DNA of 58,950 nt from Nitrospirota bacterium. GTDB taxonomy: Bacteria; Nitrospirota; Nitrospiria; SBBL01; JAADHI01. The notes beneath the pieces were generated by a model. That model was not told the origin of the DNA. It worked only from the letters and a program-made list of their open reading frames with translations, and ran no database searches. Within the stretch, counting starts at the first letter, position 1; each line of letters begins with the position of its first letter. This document shows positions 8,661 through 17,581 of the stretch, piece by piece. The translations under genes and the position numbers were made by a program. The DNA lies in the NCBI GenBank assembly GCA_029261155.1, contig JAJDBW010000011.1, positions 1 through 58,950 on the forward strand, in the 5' to 3' direction.

Positions 8661-9776
8661 TTAGTCGGAATCTTGGTGGGGTGCCATGTAGAGCGTCAGG
8701 GGTGATTCCTCGGCTTCCTTTTCCGTCGGTTTCGGTTGGGGGTATTTGAAGAGCTTCTCTTCGTAATTTTTGACGATGACTTCATCATCGTCAATATAGA
8801 GAAGGGTCTCTTGGGGCAGAATCGCGACCTTACCACCGCCTTGCGGCGCATCGATCACATAATGCGGGACGGCCATGCCTGAGATATGACCTCGCAAGGC
8901 GGAAATGATTTTCAAGCCTTTTTCCACCCGCGTTCTAAAATGGGCCGTGCCTTGAACGAGATCGGCTTGATAGATGTAGTAGGGTTTGACCCGAATCGCC
9001 AAGAGTTTCTTCATCAACGTTTTCATCGTTTCCGGGTCGTCGTTGATCCCTTCCATCAATACGGTTTGGCTACCCAAGGGAATGCCTGCATCGGCCAGCA
9101 TGCCGCAGGCCTTTGCCACTTCCGGCGTGATTTCACTGGGATGGTTGAAGTGCAGATTCATATAGAGGGGATGGTATTTCTTCAGCAGGGTGCAAAGCTC
9201 TTCGGTAATGCGCGAAGGCAAGGAGCCCGGCACGCGTGTTCCGATGCGTATGATTTCGAGGTGATCGATTTCTCGCAAGGCCTTGAGTACGCGTTCGAGC
9301 AAAAAGTCCACCACCATAAGCGGATCGCCGCCCGATAAGATGATGTCGCGAATTTCTTTGTGCTCCTGGATATAGTTCACGACCTGTTTGAGGTTTTCGG
9401 GCGTGAGCGTTCCCGGCGAGCCAACGAAGCGTTTTCGGGTGCAAAAGCGGCAATAGATGGGACATTGGTTGGTAACAAAGAGTAACACGCGATCGGGGTA
9501 ACGATGGACCAGGTTCGGCACGGGGCTGTCTTTTTCTTCGTGCAGCGGATCTTCCATTTCGCAGGCGGCATCGGAGGTCTCTTCTTCCGGCGAGGGAACA
9601 ACCTGTTTCCAAAGCGCATCCCCATTTTCTTTGATCTGCGCCAAGACATGCGGGGTGATCCGCATCGGGTATTTATCGACAATATCGCGGACGGAATCGG
9701 CCGGAACGCCAAGTTCTTTTTCTAGCGTTTCGACATCGTGGATGGACGCTTTTAAATCTTTTTGCCATTGTTCCAC
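8661..9776 (-). CDS. KamA-family radical SAM aminomutase (lysine 2,3-aminomutase-like)
   Basis: This is a radical S-adenosylmethionine, PLP-dependent aminomutase. The 4Fe-4S motif is CPIYCRFC (Cys105, Cys109, Cys112) followed by TRKR. The SAM-binding GGDPL is at ~149-153. The PLP lysine is probably Lys316 in DAPQGGGKVAI. Asp272 in YQADLVQG and Asp309 match the two acids that bind the lysine side chain in clostridial KamA, so an alpha-lysine to beta-lysine reaction is plausible. The protein has 371 residues and lacks the Cys-rich C-terminal zinc segment of long KamA, so it sits between KamA and EpmB types. Translation starts at a GTG with GAAGGAG upstream. No efp or epmA is in the window. It is the last gene of a three-gene cassette. 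Confidence 0.87.
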   Translation of the reverse strand: MEQWQKDLKASIHDVETLEKELGVPADSVRDIVDKYPMRITPHVLAQIKENGDALWKQVVPSPEEETSDAACEMEDPLHEEKDSPVPNLVHRYPDRVLLFVTNQCPIYCRFCTRKRFVGSPGTLTPENLKQVVNYIQEHKEIRDIILSGGDPLMVVDFLLERVLKALREIDHLEIIRIGTRVPGSLPSRITEELCTLLKKYHPLYMNLHFNHPSEITPEVAKACGMLADAGIPLGSQTVLMEGINDDPETMKTLMKKLLAIRVKPYYIYQADLVQGTAHFRTRVEKGLKIISALRGHISGMAVPHYVIDAPQGGGKVAILPQETLLYIDDDEVIVKNYEEKLFKYPQPKPTEKEAEESPLTLYMAPHQDSD

Positions 9777-9781
9777 AGCGG

Positions 9782-10042
9782 CTATTCTCCTTCGTTGTCG
9801 GTTGTTGTCGGTGGACGATAGTTTTCATTGAGATGCGCGATGATTTTGTCTTCATCATCAAAGACCGCCTCACCGTCAACAAGCACCGGAACGGTGTATT
9901 GTCCCGAGACTTCAAAGACTTCATGGCGTTCTCCTAACCACGGTGGTACATTAACCTTTTCGTAACGCAAGCCCAGGGCATCCAGACGGTTTCGGACCAT
10001 GACGCAGTAGGGGCAGGATTCGAGGTTGTAGAGTTTTAGCAT
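9782..10042 (-). CDS. Glutaredoxin-like protein
   Basis: This is an 86-residue thioredoxin-fold protein with the dithiol active site Cys10-Pro-Tyr-Cys13 (LESCPYC). The cis-proline region is YTVPVLVDGEAVFDD, as in glutaredoxins that reduce mixed disulphides or hand electrons to partner enzymes. The C-terminus is acidic. It overlaps the end of the upstream ATP-grasp-like gene by seven bases and stops five bases before the KamA start, so the three genes are almost certainly translated together. That arrangement suggests a shared function rather than general redox housekeeping. Confidence 0.88.
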   Translation of the reverse strand: MLKLYNLESCPYCVMVRNRLDALGLRYEKVNVPPWLGERHEVFEVSGQYTVPVLVDGEAVFDDEDKIIAHLNENYRPPTTTDNEGE

Positions 10043-11595
10043 AAGCCGGCCTCATTAATGGTACCCATTGTTTTCCCCGCTTCTTCCGAAAACGCGCAAG
10101 GTGCAATAACGGCGTCGACCATCCCATGAATTAACTTTTTTTCCAAAGAGCATACGGTGGCCAGCACGCCGCCGAGGCGGGCTTCATTCCCTTCGACAAA
10201 GTAATAGGGAGAAAGGCGGGCGCGCCCTTCCATCGTGACGGGGCGATCCGCATCAAAATCGTAATAGTCGATTGAAACCTTTTTCCCTTTATGGAAATTT
10301 TGCAGAATATAGGGCGTGCGCTCAAAAGAAGCGAGGGCTTGGTCGATGGCGATCCGCCAATCTGCCTCGGAAAGATCGTGGCCGACGGAAACCCCCCGGC
10401 TGCCCCAGGCCAATTCAGAAAAACCAGAAGCTTTGATCGCGAATTGCCGTTCCTTTTGTCCTGCGCTTCCAAGTGCCCGGAAGTCGCTCATCGGGGTGCC
10501 CTTGATCGTTAAGTTCGGAATGAGGGCATGGGGCGGAAGGGGCCTGGGATCGAGCATCCAGGTCAGTGGGAAGAGCCCATCAAGCAGGGCCTTTCTCTCT
10601 TCACCGAGTTGTGTTAGCCAATAGTCTCTTAAAACCGGATGATGAAAAAGGGCGAAGAGGCTTTTTTCTTCCAAGTGCGCTTTCGGTGGAGGGGTCAAGG
10701 CCACTTGTTTTTTCTTGGCTGCATAGAGCATGAGTTCGGATTTCGGGATGTTTTTAAGGTCGAAGAGTTCGAAGAAACGATAGAGAATGTCGATACGCCG
10801 TCGTTGTCCGCCGCTTTCGATTGTAAGGCCCTCTTCCGAAAAAAGGAGATCCTTCGGTTCGATAACCCAGGTTTCGAGGCCGCGGGCGAAGAGCCTTTTT
10901 GCCAGCCACTGCATTTCCGTTCGATAATCCTTCGATTCCTCGGAAACCACGATGGCCAATATCGGGGCCTTTTTATCTGATTTGGCACGGATCATCTTTT
11001 CGAACTGGACCACCATTGTATTTTCTTCGGTTGTATTTTTATTGGTCTCGACAGTCTTAAGCTGTCCGTTCCCATGGCTATTTCCCGGTTTGTCGGTTTC
11101 AGGTTTTACAGCATAGGCTTCATAAAGTGCAGCGGTTAAACCGATGCCGCCTGGAATGGAATCCAATTCCGAGGCGATGAAGCCCGAGGGCGTGGGAATC
11201 AGGTCGGGACGAATGATGCCGGGTAGCTCCTGTTTAAAACGGTTCATCCGGCCCATTTCGACAACGGCTTCCGGTTTACCCTGATCGAGGTAATCCGCAA
11301 CCCAGCGGGGTGCACGGCCTCGAACGCTGTCGAAGTAGAGTCGATTGGCGGCTTGATAAAAGGCGAGAAGGTTCCCTCCTAAAGCCCTGAGGAAGCCTTC
11401 CTCTTTTTTGGAGAGATAAAAGGGCCGGGTCGCAATCCGCCAAAGGTCGTTTCCGGTGGCAGGTTCTGAACCGGCTTCCTCTGGGCGCGTCGGCTGAAAA
11501 AGTCCTTTATCCACTAGGGCTGATCTTAGTGCACGGCCTTGAGCCATGGTTTTTAATATTTCGCAATCGACTGGCGCGGTTTTGGCTGGAGGCAC
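10036..11595 (-). CDS. Conserved protein resembling circularly permuted ATP-grasp enzymes
   Basis: This is a 519-residue cytoplasmic protein with no signal peptide, starting at a GTG. I cannot name it with certainty. FIASELDSIPGGIGLT (~140-160) and the later run IDILYRFFELFDL, then EEKSLFAL, then LAWGSRGVSVGHDLSEADW and PYILQNFHKGKKV have the order and spacing of circularly permuted ATP-grasp proteins. In that family the nucleotide-binding lysine and the SRGV loop lie near the C-terminus. A low-complexity hydrophilic stretch around residues 172-195 separates two halves. Such enzymes usually form amide bonds or activate carboxylates. Its position as first gene of a cassette with a glutaredoxin and a KamA-type enzyme hints at making or attaching an amino-acid derivative, perhaps beta-lysine. 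That last step is inference. Confidence 0.6.
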   Translation of the reverse strand: MPPAKTAPVDCEILKTMAQGRALRSALVDKGLFQPTRPEEAGSEPATGNDLWRIATRPFYLSKKEEGFLRALGGNLLAFYQAANRLYFDSVRGRAPRWVADYLDQGKPEAVVEMGRMNRFKQELPGIIRPDLIPTPSGFIASELDSIPGGIGLTAALYEAYAVKPETDKPGNSHGNGQLKTVETNKNTTEENTMVVQFEKMIRAKSDKKAPILAIVVSEESKDYRTEMQWLAKRLFARGLETWVIEPKDLLFSEEGLTIESGGQRRRIDILYRFFELFDLKNIPKSELMLYAAKKKQVALTPPPKAHLEEKSLFALFHHPVLRDYWLTQLGEERKALLDGLFPLTWMLDPRPLPPHALIPNLTIKGTPMSDFRALGSAGQKERQFAIKASGFSELAWGSRGVSVGHDLSEADWRIAIDQALASFERTPYILQNFHKGKKVSIDYYDFDADRPVTMEGRARLSPYYFVEGNEARLGGVLATVCSLEKKLIHGMVDAVIAPCAFSEEAGKTMGTINEAGLC

Positions 11596-11899
11596 CGTTT
11601 ATTTTCTCCAAGTGGGATAAAAAAGTGTGACTTTTTCAATATAACACTGGATTCCGTTCATCCGCAACCCTGATTTGGTGAGAGCAATTTGCCTGAAATA
11701 CTATAGCCTTGAGCGAAATTTCTTCTGCTTTCGCTGAGTCTCAGGTCTGAGGGCGCGCTTGTTCACTGGGTGTGATCTATTAAGATCATCCAGCTGTCCG
11801 AAAAATGAAAATAAAAAAACGGAGCCGATTAAAAAATCGGCTCCGTTTTAGAGATTGAAGCGGAGGTTCTAAGCCAAAGGCCCGTTCAGTTTAGTGGTT
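11596..11899. other. Intergenic region between the ATP-grasp-like gene and the porin gene
   Basis: This 304-base stretch holds the start region of the leftward ATP-grasp cassette. A weak TTGCGG-N17-TTATAT promoter-like pair lies near 11640-11670 on the minus strand. It also holds the porin terminator at its right end. No gene or RNA is seen. Confidence 0.5.
11811..11849 (-). terminator. Rho-independent terminator of the porin gene
   Basis: A perfect 11-base stem (11819-11829 with 11836-11846) with a six-base loop is followed on the minus strand by a run of seven T. It lies about 50 bases after the porin stop codon. Confidence 0.88.
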
Positions 11900-13000
11900 T
11901 TAGAACGAAACCTGATATTGGGACCGGACCATCCAATCGTCTCGGTTTCCGGCATCGAACGAAACAGCGGAAATATCGAACTGAAGCTTTCTCCGGTGTC
12001 CGGCAAAGAAAAAGTTCAGGCCGCCGGTGAGCTCGGTGATATCGTTGTTGTTTCCGTCGGGATTAAAGAGAGAGAAGCGACCTGCAATTTCGATCTTTTG
12101 GGGTTTCACGAAAAAGCCGGCTTGGAGATAACCCCCGCTTGCGTCGGCATTCCGGTCGTCGTCCCGGAAATAGGCTTCCCCCTGGATTGAAGCGCCGCGT
12201 TGTTTGAAGGCGAATTCCAAAGCCAGGGTTTGTGTCGTTTCCTGGGCGGCCACTGCATCGTTGTTTCCGGCATCGAAGGCCAGACCGGCACCTACAGACA
12301 AAAGTGGGTTTTCCGAATTCGCAAGGTCTGATTCTGAAATGGACATGGCTCCTAAAGGGTTAATGACCACGCGGAAAACGGTGAGGTATTTCGTGCTGTC
12401 GTTTTCGTTATTGAGCCCATTGCCGTTAAAGAGTCCGACAAAGTATTCGACGAGGTGGTCTGCATGGTCTCCGCTGAATTGAATGCCGATATCCCGCGCA
12501 TTCACCTGGTTGGCGTTGAACTGCTTGGAGGCATGGGCGGTATCCACGAATTGCAGGTCGCCGAAAAAGGCCAATTGCTGCCGATTAAAAGGGACTTTAA
12601 ATTGCCCCAAGCGGACGTTTGCGTGTTCATAATGTTTGATATCGATGAGAAAATCTCTTAGCGCAACCCTCTTTCCGGGACCCGGGCCATCGGCCACTTC
12701 AAGCTGAATGACATAGCCGATGTTGGGGTTGTAGACAAAACCGTTCCAGCGCAGCCGGCCTTTGGCAACCTTAAAGGTCGAGATGTCCGGGTTATTTTCC
12801 CGATCGGCATATAGATGTTGAAATTGTAAGAAGGCCTTAAAACGCATCGAGAAACGATCCTCGACATTGAGCACGAAACCGTCGTCGTATCCTACTTTGA
12901 TGTTGTCTAAGTTCGTGAGTTTCGCGGCGGCTTCCGCGCTTGGCTTATTCAAAAAAAACAAGGTCAAGAGCAATAATCCAAGTTGGGCGCTTTTCTTCAT
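11900..13000 (-). CDS. Phosphate-selective porin O/P family outer-membrane protein
   Basis: This is an outer-membrane beta-barrel porin of the OprO/OprP type, which passes phosphate, polyphosphate or other anions. Met at 13000 has AAGGAG just upstream and begins a classic signal peptide (KKSAQLGLLLLTLFFL, ending SAEA). The mature protein alternates short polar and aromatic strands, for example FSMRFKAFLQFQHLY and VRLGQFKVPFNRQQLAFFGDLQFVD, the latter typical of the family. It ends in SQYQVSF, the terminal-Phe signal for BAM assembly. The 39 extra codons upstream overlap the promoter and are not part of the protein. A link with the pst genes is possible, but no Pho box is visible here. Confidence 0.87.
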   Translation of the reverse strand: MKKSAQLGLLLLTLFFLNKPSAEAAAKLTNLDNIKVGYDDGFVLNVEDRFSMRFKAFLQFQHLYADRENNPDISTFKVAKGRLRWNGFVYNPNIGYVIQLEVADGPGPGKRVALRDFLIDIKHYEHANVRLGQFKVPFNRQQLAFFGDLQFVDTAHASKQFNANQVNARDIGIQFSGDHADHLVEYFVGLFNGNGLNNENDSTKYLTVFRVVINPLGAMSISESDLANSENPLLSVGAGLAFDAGNNDAVAAQETTQTLALEFAFKQRGASIQGEAYFRDDDRNADASGGYLQAGFFVKPQKIEIAGRFSLFNPDGNNNDITELTGGLNFFFAGHRRKLQFDISAVSFDAGNRDDWMVRSQYQVSF

Positions 13001-13096
13001 GATTCTCCTTAATAGAGATGGGGTCGATCTTGTCGGTTGTCTTGTTCGAGCAAAGGTCCTTGGCACGCTTTGAATAAGGTAGACCAAGGCGGCCTG

Positions 13097-13125
13097 AAAA
13101 TACTGAAGTCTTTCCAAAAAGTCAA
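13097..13125 (-). promoter_or_regulatory. Candidate sigma-70 promoter for the porin gene
   Basis: Minus-strand TTGACT (13125-13120) and TATTTT (13102-13097) have a 17-base spacer. They lie about 100 bases upstream of the chosen start. Confidence 0.5.
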
Positions 13126-13195
13126 CGGGGCGAGTTCCAATATAAAGGGACCTGATCGAAAATCCCGCTCCGCATCATTTTTAGAGGCTGTGAAT

Positions 13196-13224
13196 TTGAC
13201 TCCCCCCAATTGAGGTGCTAGAAT
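13196..13224 (+). promoter_or_regulatory. Candidate sigma-70 promoter for hemE
   Basis: TTGACT (13196-13201) and TAGAAT (13219-13224) are spaced by 17 bases. They sit about 40 bases upstream of the hemE ATG. Confidence 0.55.
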
Positions 13225-13264
13225 CCCCCGACTTTATGACTTTTTGAGGGATATTGGCGCGCAA

Positions 13265-14323
13265 ATGAATGATCGTTTTTTAAGGGCTTGCCGGCGGGAA
13301 CCGGTCGATTATACGCCGGTTTGGTTTATGCGCCAGGCCGGACGCTACATGAAGGTCTTCCGTGAAATACGGGCCAAACATAGCCTGCTCACGGTTTGTA
13401 AAACGCCTGACTTGGCCGCCGAAGTGACCTTGCAACCCATCAAGCGTTTCGATTTCGATGCCGCGATCATCTTCGCCGACATTCTCCTTCCACTCGAACC
13501 CATGGGGCTTCATCTTGAATTCGTAAAGGGTGAAGGTCCTGTCATCCACAACCCCATCCGTGAAGACAAAGACATCGAAGCGCTGCGTCCCGTTATCGCC
13601 GAGGAATCCTTGGGCTATGTCATGGAGGCGATACGGCACGCCCGATCGGCGCTACAGGTTCCTTTAATCGGCTTCGCCGGGGCGCCGTTTACCTTGGCCA
13701 GTTATATGATCGAAGGGGGCGCATCAAGAAACTACCTATATACTAAGAAAATGATGTATGGCGCACCGCTGCTCTGGGACCTTTTAATGACCAAATTATG
13801 CCGTGTCATCGCCGACTATCTCTTGGCGCAGGTCGCTGCGGGAGCGCAGGCCATTCAGATTTTCGATAGCTGGATCGGGGCCCTCTCGCCCGGAGATTAC
13901 CGGCGCTATGTTTTTCCGCACATGCGCCGACTATTATTAGAATTAAAGGGCTGCAATGTCCCCCTTATCCATTTTGGTACGGGCACGGCAACCTTACTCG
14001 AGATGCAAAAAGCGGCAGGGGGCGATGTCATCGGTCTCGATTGGCGGGTAGAGCTCGATGATGCTTGGGACCGCCTGGGTAAAGACGTCGCCGTGCAGGG
14101 TAATCTCGATCCCCTCACCCTCTTCGCCCCGATTCCGGAGATCGAAAAGCGCGTGGATGATATCCTCCGGCGAGCCGCTTGCCGGCCCGGACACATCTTT
14201 AATTTGGGGCACGGTATACTCCCGGGTACACCCTTAAGCAGCGTCGAAGCCGTAATCAAACGCGTACACGAGAAAAGTGCGGCCCTCCTTTCCAGTCATG
14301 AGAAAGATCGTCTAAACGATTAG
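13265..14323 (+). CDS. hemE: Uroporphyrinogen decarboxylase
   Basis: HemE removes four carboxyl groups from uroporphyrinogen III to give coproporphyrinogen III in haem synthesis. The N-terminal signature VWFMRQAGRYM carries the two substrate-binding arginines. GFAGAPFTLASYMIEGG and IQIFDSWIGALSP are further family blocks, and the C-terminal FNLGHGILPGTP is diagnostic. The ORF could begin at a TTG at 13244, but the ATG at 13265 matches the family N-terminus and has GAGGGA about 13 bases upstream. Length (352 residues) is normal. It is monocistronic here, between a divergent porin gene and the pgpA promoter. Confidence 0.96.
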   Translation: MNDRFLRACRREPVDYTPVWFMRQAGRYMKVFREIRAKHSLLTVCKTPDLAAEVTLQPIKRFDFDAAIIFADILLPLEPMGLHLEFVKGEGPVIHNPIREDKDIEALRPVIAEESLGYVMEAIRHARSALQVPLIGFAGAPFTLASYMIEGGASRNYLYTKKMMYGAPLLWDLLMTKLCRVIADYLLAQVAAGAQAIQIFDSWIGALSPGDYRRYVFPHMRRLLLELKGCNVPLIHFGTGTATLLEMQKAAGGDVIGLDWRVELDDAWDRLGKDVAVQGNLDPLTLFAPIPEIEKRVDDILRRAACRPGHIFNLGHGILPGTPLSSVEAVIKRVHEKSAALLSSHEKDRLND

Positions 14324-14468
14324 ACGCGACCAAACGCTGAGACAACAAGGTCAGGCTATGGCATCTCACGTTTGAGCCCCTTCGTATGGCCGGTTTTTTT
14401 ATTCTTATACGCCATTTTCAAGTGACGAAGGTGATTTTTTTTTCGCCCCATTGTCCCTAAGCGATTTC

Positions 14469-14497
14469 TTGACATCGATTGCAGGGCCCCGTAAAAT
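14469..14497 (+). promoter_or_regulatory. Strong candidate sigma-70 promoter for the pgpA-cinA-thpR run
   Basis: TTGACA (14469-14474) and TAAAAT (14492-14497) have an ideal 17-base spacer. The TTG at 14479, the longest possible pgpA start, lies inside this promoter and so is unlikely to be used. Confidence 0.6.
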
Positions 14498-14544
14498 CGG
14501 TCGCGCATGATGCGTTTAAAGGCGTGTTTGCAAAGGATATTTTT

Positions 14545-15012
14545 GTGAAATGGGCGACGTGGATTTCAACTGCCGGGGGCATCGGCTATTTTCCGGTTTT
14601 TCCCGGAACCGTCGGAAGCGGGCTCGGCCTCTTGATGTTCTTTGCGCTTCGGTCGATTTCCGCACCTGTTTATATCGCGTTTCTGTTGGTTTTATTTGGT
14701 GTCGGCGTTTACACATCTACCCTCTCTGAACAGGTTTTTCAAAAGAAAGATGCCGGCTCGATTATCATCGATGAAATCCATGCTATGCTCTTGGTGCCGT
14801 TCCTCCTCCCGCAGACCCCCTTTTGGTGGATCGCCGGTTTTATTGTCTTCCGATTTTTCGATATTAAAAAACCCCCGCCGATCCGACGTTTTGAAAAGAT
14901 GCCGAAGGGCTGGGGGGTGATGATGGACGACCTCATCGCAGCCCTTTATACCGTTTTGACGCTCCGACTATTAGAACAGTTCTTAGATTTTGGAGGCCTG
15001 TCTCTTGGATGA
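14545..15012 (+). CDS. pgpA: Phosphatidylglycerophosphatase A
   Basis: This membrane phosphatase converts phosphatidylglycerophosphate to phosphatidylglycerol, the lipid donor used by Lgt. Family marks are GGIGYFPVFPGTVGSG near the N-terminus, the acidic IIIDEIHAMLL motif, FRFFDIKKPPPIRRFEK and GWGVMMDDLIAALYT. Several hydrophobic helices are present. The ORF opens at a TTG (14479) lying within the promoter. Two GTG codons (14524 and 14545) are better starts, and the second has AAGGAT six to eight bases upstream and gives the usual short N-terminus. The 3' end overlaps the cinA-like gene by 23 bases. Confidence 0.92.
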   Translation: MKWATWISTAGGIGYFPVFPGTVGSGLGLLMFFALRSISAPVYIAFLLVLFGVGVYTSTLSEQVFQKKDAGSIIIDEIHAMLLVPFLLPQTPFWWIAGFIVFRFFDIKKPPPIRRFEKMPKGWGVMMDDLIAALYTVLTLRLLEQFLDFGGLSLG

Positions 15013-15736
15013 GCCCCTTTTTCGCCGTTCGATTCGTTTGCGGGGCGTTGCGCTTCAGGAACTTAAGCTTTGGCTGGGAGCCCGTTTGGCCAATGCCAGT
15101 CTTCATGTCGAGGTGGTTCAGGCCCCGAGCGATGTGGATGTCCTCTTAAGCAGTCCGGAAAAGGCCTTTATCGATGCCGCAGCCGCCGTGGTCGAAAAGG
15201 CCTGGGGGCGATTTATCGATCTGAAACCGCAAGACCGCGCGGAAGCCGTGGTCGGAAAATACCTTTTGTTGAGTCGACAATGGCTCGCTGTCGCCGAATC
15301 CTGCACCGGCGGACGAATTGCCAGCCGCCTGACCTCGGTGCCGGGAAGCTCGCGTTATTTTCATTCCGCCTGCGTTCCTTATAGCAATGCCGCGAAGATG
15401 CATTTTTTGTCGGTGCCCAGTCTCTTAATTGAGGAAAAAGGCGCGGTGAGCCGGGAAGTGGCCATTGCCATGGCGGAGAGCCTTCGTAAAAATACCGGTG
15501 TCGATATCGGCCTGGCGGTGACTGGCATCGCCGGTCCCGGTGGGGGGAGCGAGGAAAAACCGGTGGGCCTGGTTTACATTGCTTTATCCGATTCCCAGCA
15601 GACGCGCAGTTCTGAACACCGTTTGCGGGGAGAGCGCGAAGCCATCCAATCCGCCGCGGCCCAATGTGCCTTGGAACTCCTCCGGCATACGCTGGTGGAC
15701 AAAATTGAAGCCCTTAAAAAAAACAACGGAACGTGA
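14990..15736 (+). CDS. CinA-like nicotinamide-nucleotide amidase (PncC domain) lacking the N-terminal MoCF domain
   Basis: The C-terminal ~160 residues are the CinA/PncC deamidase domain, which converts NMN to nicotinate mononucleotide in pyridine-nucleotide recycling. AESCTGGRIASRLTSVPGSS carries the catalytic Ser (Ser104), and VTGIAGPGGGSEEKPVGLVYIAL is the second signature. Residues ~1-90 resemble the small middle domain of full-length CinA (EVVQAPSDVDVLLSS), but the ~170-residue MoCF-like N-terminal domain is absent. So this is intermediate between stand-alone PncC and full CinA. It starts at a TTG inside pgpA (14990, or the nearby TTG at 15005), implying translational coupling. thpR and recA follow, the usual cinA neighbours. 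Confidence 0.85.
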   Translation: MEACLLDEPLFRRSIRLRGVALQELKLWLGARLANASLHVEVVQAPSDVDVLLSSPEKAFIDAAAAVVEKAWGRFIDLKPQDRAEAVVGKYLLLSRQWLAVAESCTGGRIASRLTSVPGSSRYFHSACVPYSNAAKMHFLSVPSLLIEEKGAVSREVAIAMAESLRKNTGVDIGLAVTGIAGPGGGSEEKPVGLVYIALSDSQQTRSSEHRLRGEREAIQSAAAQCALELLRHTLVDKIEALKKNNGT

Positions 15737-15792
15737 TATAAAGAGGGGCCGCGAATAACCGGACTCCGGTCTTACAGGGATTTCGTTTCTCC

Positions 15793-16419
15793 ATGGACCT
15801 TCAACGCCTCTTTATCGCCTTTCCCTTTTCCGAAGCCATTCGGGAAAAATGTCTTGCGCTTCAGGGCCGGGGTAAAAAGCAGGGCTTAGCGCTGCGATGG
15901 TGCCAGCCCGAGCAGCTTCACCTTACGCTTGTCTTTTTAGGGAATATAAACGCGGAAGAAGGCCGAGAGGTCGAGGCGATCCTTCAAGCGGCGGCCGAGC
16001 GCTTTTCACCTTTTGAGCTTCGGATTTCGGGCCTGGGTGCTTTTCCGAATTATCGCAAGCCTCGCGTGCTTTGGCTTGGCCTGTCGGAAAATCCTTGCTT
16101 GATGGTCCTGCAACAAAATCTGTCTGAGGCCCTTGTTGAATTTGGCATTGCGCGCGAGGCGCGCCCCTTTCATCCTCACCTAAGCCTGGGACGATTTCGT
16201 CGCGGCCCGCGAGATGAAATGAAGGCGCAGGCGGCACTCGTAAAGCAATGGATAAAAACGGAAGCCGATCTCGACCTCGGGAACTGCGAGATGGCGACGA
16301 TCTTGTTAATGGAAAGCCGTTTGCGTCCGCAAGGTTCCGAATATTATGTGCGTTTGCGTGTGCCCTTGGCTATCGGCGATCCGATGAAAAACGAATACGG
16401 TATTTCTAGGGCGAGCTAA
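15793..16419 (+). CDS. thpR: RNA 2',3'-cyclic phosphodiesterase (2'-5' RNA ligase family)
   Basis: This is a 2H-superfamily phosphodiesterase that opens 2',3'-cyclic phosphates to 2'-phosphates. The two catalytic H-x-[TS]-x motifs are HLTL (His43, Thr45) and HLSL (His129, Ser131), each followed by the expected FLG or GRF. The N-terminal RLFIAFPFSEAIRE is typical. The C-terminus has about 20 extra residues (IGDPMKNEYGISRAS) beyond the family core. It sits between the cinA-like gene and recA, a common arrangement. The 56-base gap before it contains a perfect 6+1+6 palindrome (15758-15770) of unknown meaning. Confidence 0.93.
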   Translation: MDLQRLFIAFPFSEAIREKCLALQGRGKKQGLALRWCQPEQLHLTLVFLGNINAEEGREVEAILQAAAERFSPFELRISGLGAFPNYRKPRVLWLGLSENPCLMVLQQNLSEALVEFGIAREARPFHPHLSLGRFRRGPRDEMKAQAALVKQWIKTEADLDLGNCEMATILLMESRLRPQGSEYYVRLRVPLAIGDPMKNEYGISRAS

Positions 16420-16531
16420 GGTTTTATCGCCAGGTTTAATTGGCTTAAAATTTTTTTAAAACAAAAATACGATGCAGACAGGATAGAAACGAAATCGAAG
16501 GATCAATCTTTCAAAGATAAAGGGGAAAAAC

Positions 16532-17581
16532 ATGGGCGAGAAAGGAACGAAGGAAGACAATCAAAAGAAGGCGCTCGAATTGGCGATGTCGCAGATCGAA
16601 AGGCAATTCGGCAAAGGCGCGATCATGCGCTTGGGCGACGGCGGTGCGCCGCCCGATGTGCCGGTGATTCCAACGGGATCTTTGGGATTGGATATTGCCT
16701 TGGGTGTCGGTGGCTTCCCGCGTGGCCGGGTCATCGAGATTTTCGGGCCGGAATCCTCCGGAAAAACCACCTTAACGCTGCATGCCATCGCCGAGGCTCA
16801 AAAAATGGGGGGCTCCGCCGCCTTCATCGATGCGGAACATGCGCTCGATATCCACTATGCCGCCCGCTTGGGGGTCAATACAGACGATCTCTTGATCTCC
16901 CAGCCTGATACCGGCGAACAGGCCCTCGAAATTACGGAGACCCTCGTCCGCAGCGGCGCCCTCGACGTGGTCGTCATCGATTCGGTTGCGGCGCTCGTGC
17001 CGCGGGCTGAAATCGAAGGTGAAATGGGCGATTCCCACATGGGCCTCCAGGCCCGGCTCATGTCTCAGGCCTTGCGGAAACTCACCTCGGCCATTTCGCG
17101 ATCGCGGACCAGCGTCATCTTTATCAATCAAATCCGGATGAAGATCGGCGTGATGTTCGGTAATCCGGAAACCACCACGGGTGGAAATGCGCTCAAGTTT
17201 TACTCCTCCGTCCGCCTCGATATCCGTCGGATCGAGATGATTAAAGACGGACAAGCGGCCATCGGAAACCGCGTGCGCGTCAAAGTCGTTAAAAACAAGG
17301 TGTCTCCGCCCTTCCGGCAAGCCGAGTTTGATGTCATGTTTAATGTCGGCATTTACAAATATGGCGAACTTCTAGACTTGGCCGTCGAAAAACACATTGC
17401 TGAACGGAGTGGGGCCTGGTATTCCTACAAAGGCCAGCGCTTAGGCCAAGGCCGGGACAATGCCTCAAAAACCCTGCAAGAGAGCCCAGAAATGGCGGAA
17501 GCCATCGAAAAAGCCATTCGAGAAGATGCGGGCATGCCTGCCCTCCCGCCGGCAAAACCGGTAGAAAAAGCCGCATCTTAG
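16532..17581 (+). CDS. recA: Recombinase RecA
   Basis: RecA forms the ATP-dependent filament for homologous recombination and triggers LexA cleavage. The Walker A motif GPESSGKTT is at ~72-80, Walker B is in [19 protein letters not shown], and loops L1/L2 are represented by [16 protein letters not shown] and [27 protein letters not shown]. The start at 16532 has AAAGGGG upstream. Length is 349 residues and no intein is present. The C-terminus is shorter and less acidic than in Enterobacteria. I looked for a LexA operator in the 112 bases upstream and saw none that I would defend. Confidence 0.98.
   Translation: MGEKGTKEDNQKKALELAMSQIERQFGKGAIMRLGDGGAPPDVPVIPTGSLGLDIALGVGGFPRGRVIEIFGPESSGKTTLTLHAIAEAQKMGGSAAFIDAEHALDIHYAARLGVNTDDLLISQPDTGEQALEITETLVRSGALDVVVIDSVAALVPRAEIEGEMGDSHMGLQARLMSQALRKLTSAISRSRTSVIFINQIRMKIGVMFGNPETTTGGNALKFYSSVRLDIRRIEMIKDGQAAIGNRVRVKVVKNKVSPPFRQAEFDVMFNVGIYKYGELLDLAVEKHIAERSGAWYSYKGQRLGQGRDNASKTLQESPEMAEAIEKAIREDAGMPALPPAKPVEKAAS

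Noticed and set aside
15758-15770. Perfect 13-base palindrome between the cinA-like gene and thpR as a terminator
   Set aside because: The loop would be a single base and no T-run follows, so it cannot be a normal terminator.
16420-16531. LexA operator upstream of recA
   Set aside because: The region is A/T-rich with loose inverted repeats, but no site matches a known LexA consensus well enough to report.
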